The translations under genes were made by a program, and so were the position numbers. A stretch of 64,000 nucleotides of DNA from Candidatus Aminicenantota bacterium (GTDB lineage: Bacteria > Acidobacteriota > Aminicenantia > UBA2199): the NCBI GenBank assembly GCA_026393835.1, contig JAPKZK010000145.1:38188-102187 (forward strand), in the 5' to 3' direction. Below the pieces are notes generated by a model. It was not told the DNA's origin. It worked only from the letters and a program-made list of their open reading frames with translations, and did not search any database. Shown one piece after another: positions 62,835 to 64,000 of the stretch (its first letter is position 1; each line of letters starts with the position of its first letter).

Positions 62835-63753
62835 CTCCTTTTCCTATGGCGGTTACAAATGCATCTTCCAGGGTCACCTTGCTTTTGCGGAAATGACGAA
62901 TTTGCACCTTCGAGTCGTAGGCGGTTTTAAACAGGGACTGGAGGGGGAAATCCGCCGGCAAATGAATGCGGTAAACGCCTTTGTCATCCTGTTCCATTTT
63001 GTAGGCCGCCATTTTTTCTTTGAAGGCCGCGGCGTCGCCATTCAGTTTCAGTTCGATGATATTGAGGGCCCCCATGTTTAAGGCCGTTGCGATATCCTGT
63101 TCCGAGATAATTTTCCCTTTGTTCATAATCAGCACATGTTTGCAGGAGGCTTCCACGTCGGCCAGGATATGGGAGGAGAGGATAATGTTCATAGTGCCTT
63201 TGGCGGCGATGTCGTTGATCAATTCCAGCATTTCTTTTCGACCCTGGGGGTCCATGCCCGAAGTGGGTTCGTCCAGGAAAAGCAGTTCCGGGTCGTGGAC
63301 CAGGGCGGCGGCCAGTTTCATGCGCTGCTTCATCCCGGTGGAGTAAGTTTCCACTTTCCGGTAGCGGGATTCATCGAGGCCCACATAGTAGAGAACTTCG
63401 TGGGCGCGTTTGATGGCTTCTTGCCTGGGCATGCCGCTCAATTCGCCCAGGTAGGCCGTCAAACCAACCGCATCCATGCCGGGGATCAGGCAGTCGCTTT
63501 CCGGCATGTAGCCGATTCTTTTCCTGACTTCCAGGGGGCTGTCGGTAATATCATAGCCCAGGACCGTACCACTGCCGGAGGATGGGATTAAGAAACCCAG
63601 GATGACTTTCATCAGGGTAGTTTTGCCTGCCCCGTTGGGTCCCAGGAGTCCGTAGATGCCTTTGCCGATATCCAGCGTTACATTGTCGATGGCTTTGAAA
63701 TTGCCGTAACTGAACACGATGTTTTTAAGTTCGATTATTTTTTCGTTTTCCAT
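62818..63753 (-). CDS. ABC exporter ATP-binding protein
   Basis: 311 residues. Walker A is GPNGAGKTT (about 36-44), the signature motif is YSTGMKQRM (about 137-145), Walker B is LLFLDEPTSG (about 157-166), and the H loop is LSSHIL. First gene of the four-gene operon. The pairing of two ATPases with two permeases suggests two exporters or one heteromeric complex, as in bacitracin- or gliding-type ABC-2 systems; the substrate is unknown. Confidence 0.93.
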   Translation of the reverse strand: MENEKIIELKNIVFSYGNFKAIDNVTLDIGKGIYGLLGPNGAGKTTLMKVILGFLIPSSGSGTVLGYDITDSPLEVRKRIGYMPESDCLIPGMDAVGLTAYLGELSGMPRQEAIKRAHEVLYYVGLDESRYRKVETYSTGMKQRMKLAAALVHDPELLFLDEPTSGMDPQGRKEMLELINDIAAKGTMNIILSSHILADVEASCKHVLIMNKGKIISEQDIATALNMGALNIIELKLNGDAAAFKEKMAAYKMEQDDKGVYRIHLPADFPLQSLFKTAYDSKVQIRHFRKSKVTLEDAFVTAIGKGDANAH

Positions 63754-63865
63754 AAGACATTATATACGAAATAAACGGTTGATAGGTTTCAATTTTTTTC
63801 AATAATTGCCTCCGGTGGATTTTTTCCGGCCTGACCTGTTTTTGATCCTCCATGTTTTTTCTCAC

Positions 63866-64000
63866 CTTGCCGGGTAGAGCCTTCGGTTACCCTCCGGCTC
63901 CCCCACAGACCCGGACGTGCGCAATTAACGCATCCGGTTCCTCATATTATGGCTTTGCTACACGGTATATTGAGTGAACTACTTTTATAGGTGGGAGTGG
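63866..64000 (-). mobile_element. 3' end of a group II intron (domains V and VI), continuing beyond the window
   Basis: On the minus strand a domain V-like hairpin, AACCGGATGCG facing CGCACGTCCGGGTCT (about 63912-63944), has the AC bulge in its 3' strand. Domain VI follows: GGGGGAGCC..GGCTCTACCC (about 63876-63908) with an unpaired A before CCC as branch point. The intron ends near 63870. The catalytic-triad position reads AAC rather than the usual AGC, so splicing ability is doubtful. The reverse transcriptase gene would lie to the right of 64000. Confidence 0.65.

Overview
This 64 kb stretch of a bacterial chromosome comes most likely from an uncultured acidobacteria-like lineage such as Candidatus Aminicenantes. 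That placement is an inference from a VWFA-related secreted protein of the acidobacterial type, a propeller-type hybrid sensor kinase, ferredoxin-dependent 2-oxoacid oxidoreductase, TonB, and many STAND, CHAT, FGE and kinase signalling proteins. No rRNA or taxonomic marker is complete in the window. Good sigma-70-type promoters (TTGACA-17-TATAAT class) and clear Shine-Dalgarno sites are visible.

Layout. 1-9 kb holds housekeeping genes: the 5' part of nusA, a divergent 14-repeat hybrid sensor kinase, mobA, plsC, a YitT-type membrane protein, tRNA-Asn, an MTH1187-type protein and a cold shock protein. 9-12.5 kb is accessory: a repeat module, a frameshifted LRR-Roc-COR gene and a VapBC pair. 12.8-24.8 kb holds a VorDBAC-like oxidoreductase operon, tonB, rsmD, a cyclic-nucleotide-binding protein, an OLD-like ATPase, dtd, a PilN/PilO-like pair and a VWFA-related protein. 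25-31 kb holds an ATPase pseudogene, a second copy of the repeat module and a 1469-residue TIR-CHAT-NACHT/NB-ARC-TPR protein. 31.4-40.4 kb is a surface glycan cluster (membrane protein, flippase, polymerase, two glycosyltransferases, PglC-, PglD- and PglE-like enzymes). 40.5-44.3 kb has a B12-binding radical SAM protein and an ATPase.

44.7-56.8 kb is the most unusual region. Two divergent operons share a promoter region of about 350 bp. Leftward: a membrane protein with two kinase folds that both look catalytically dead plus an external beta-propeller, translationally coupled to an intact Ser/Thr kinase with a C-terminal FGE domain. Rightward: SIR2-TIR, nSTAND-TPR, membrane caspase-FGE, and a TRAP-type solute-binding domain fused to an OmpA-like domain. 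Together they read as an envelope-sensing, NTP-gated conflict or cell-suicide system: external sensors, kinase and STAND switches, and NADase and protease effectors. This is inference from domain content.

57-64 kb holds an AAA-like/PD-(D/E)XK protein, a HigBA pair behind a 20-bp tandem array, a four-gene ABC-2 exporter operon, and at the right edge the 3' end (domains V and VI) of a group II intron on the minus strand.

The main non-coding discovery is a composite module present twice (about 9.0-9.8 kb and 25.5-26.3 kb): a short ORF with a conserved LPLDRK-x-GVG core, an array of 21-bp units in two opposed arms around an identically sized 38-bp centre, and paired GGGTTTGAT/ATCAAACCC palindromes. 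Intergenic regions also carry several dispersed repeat families.
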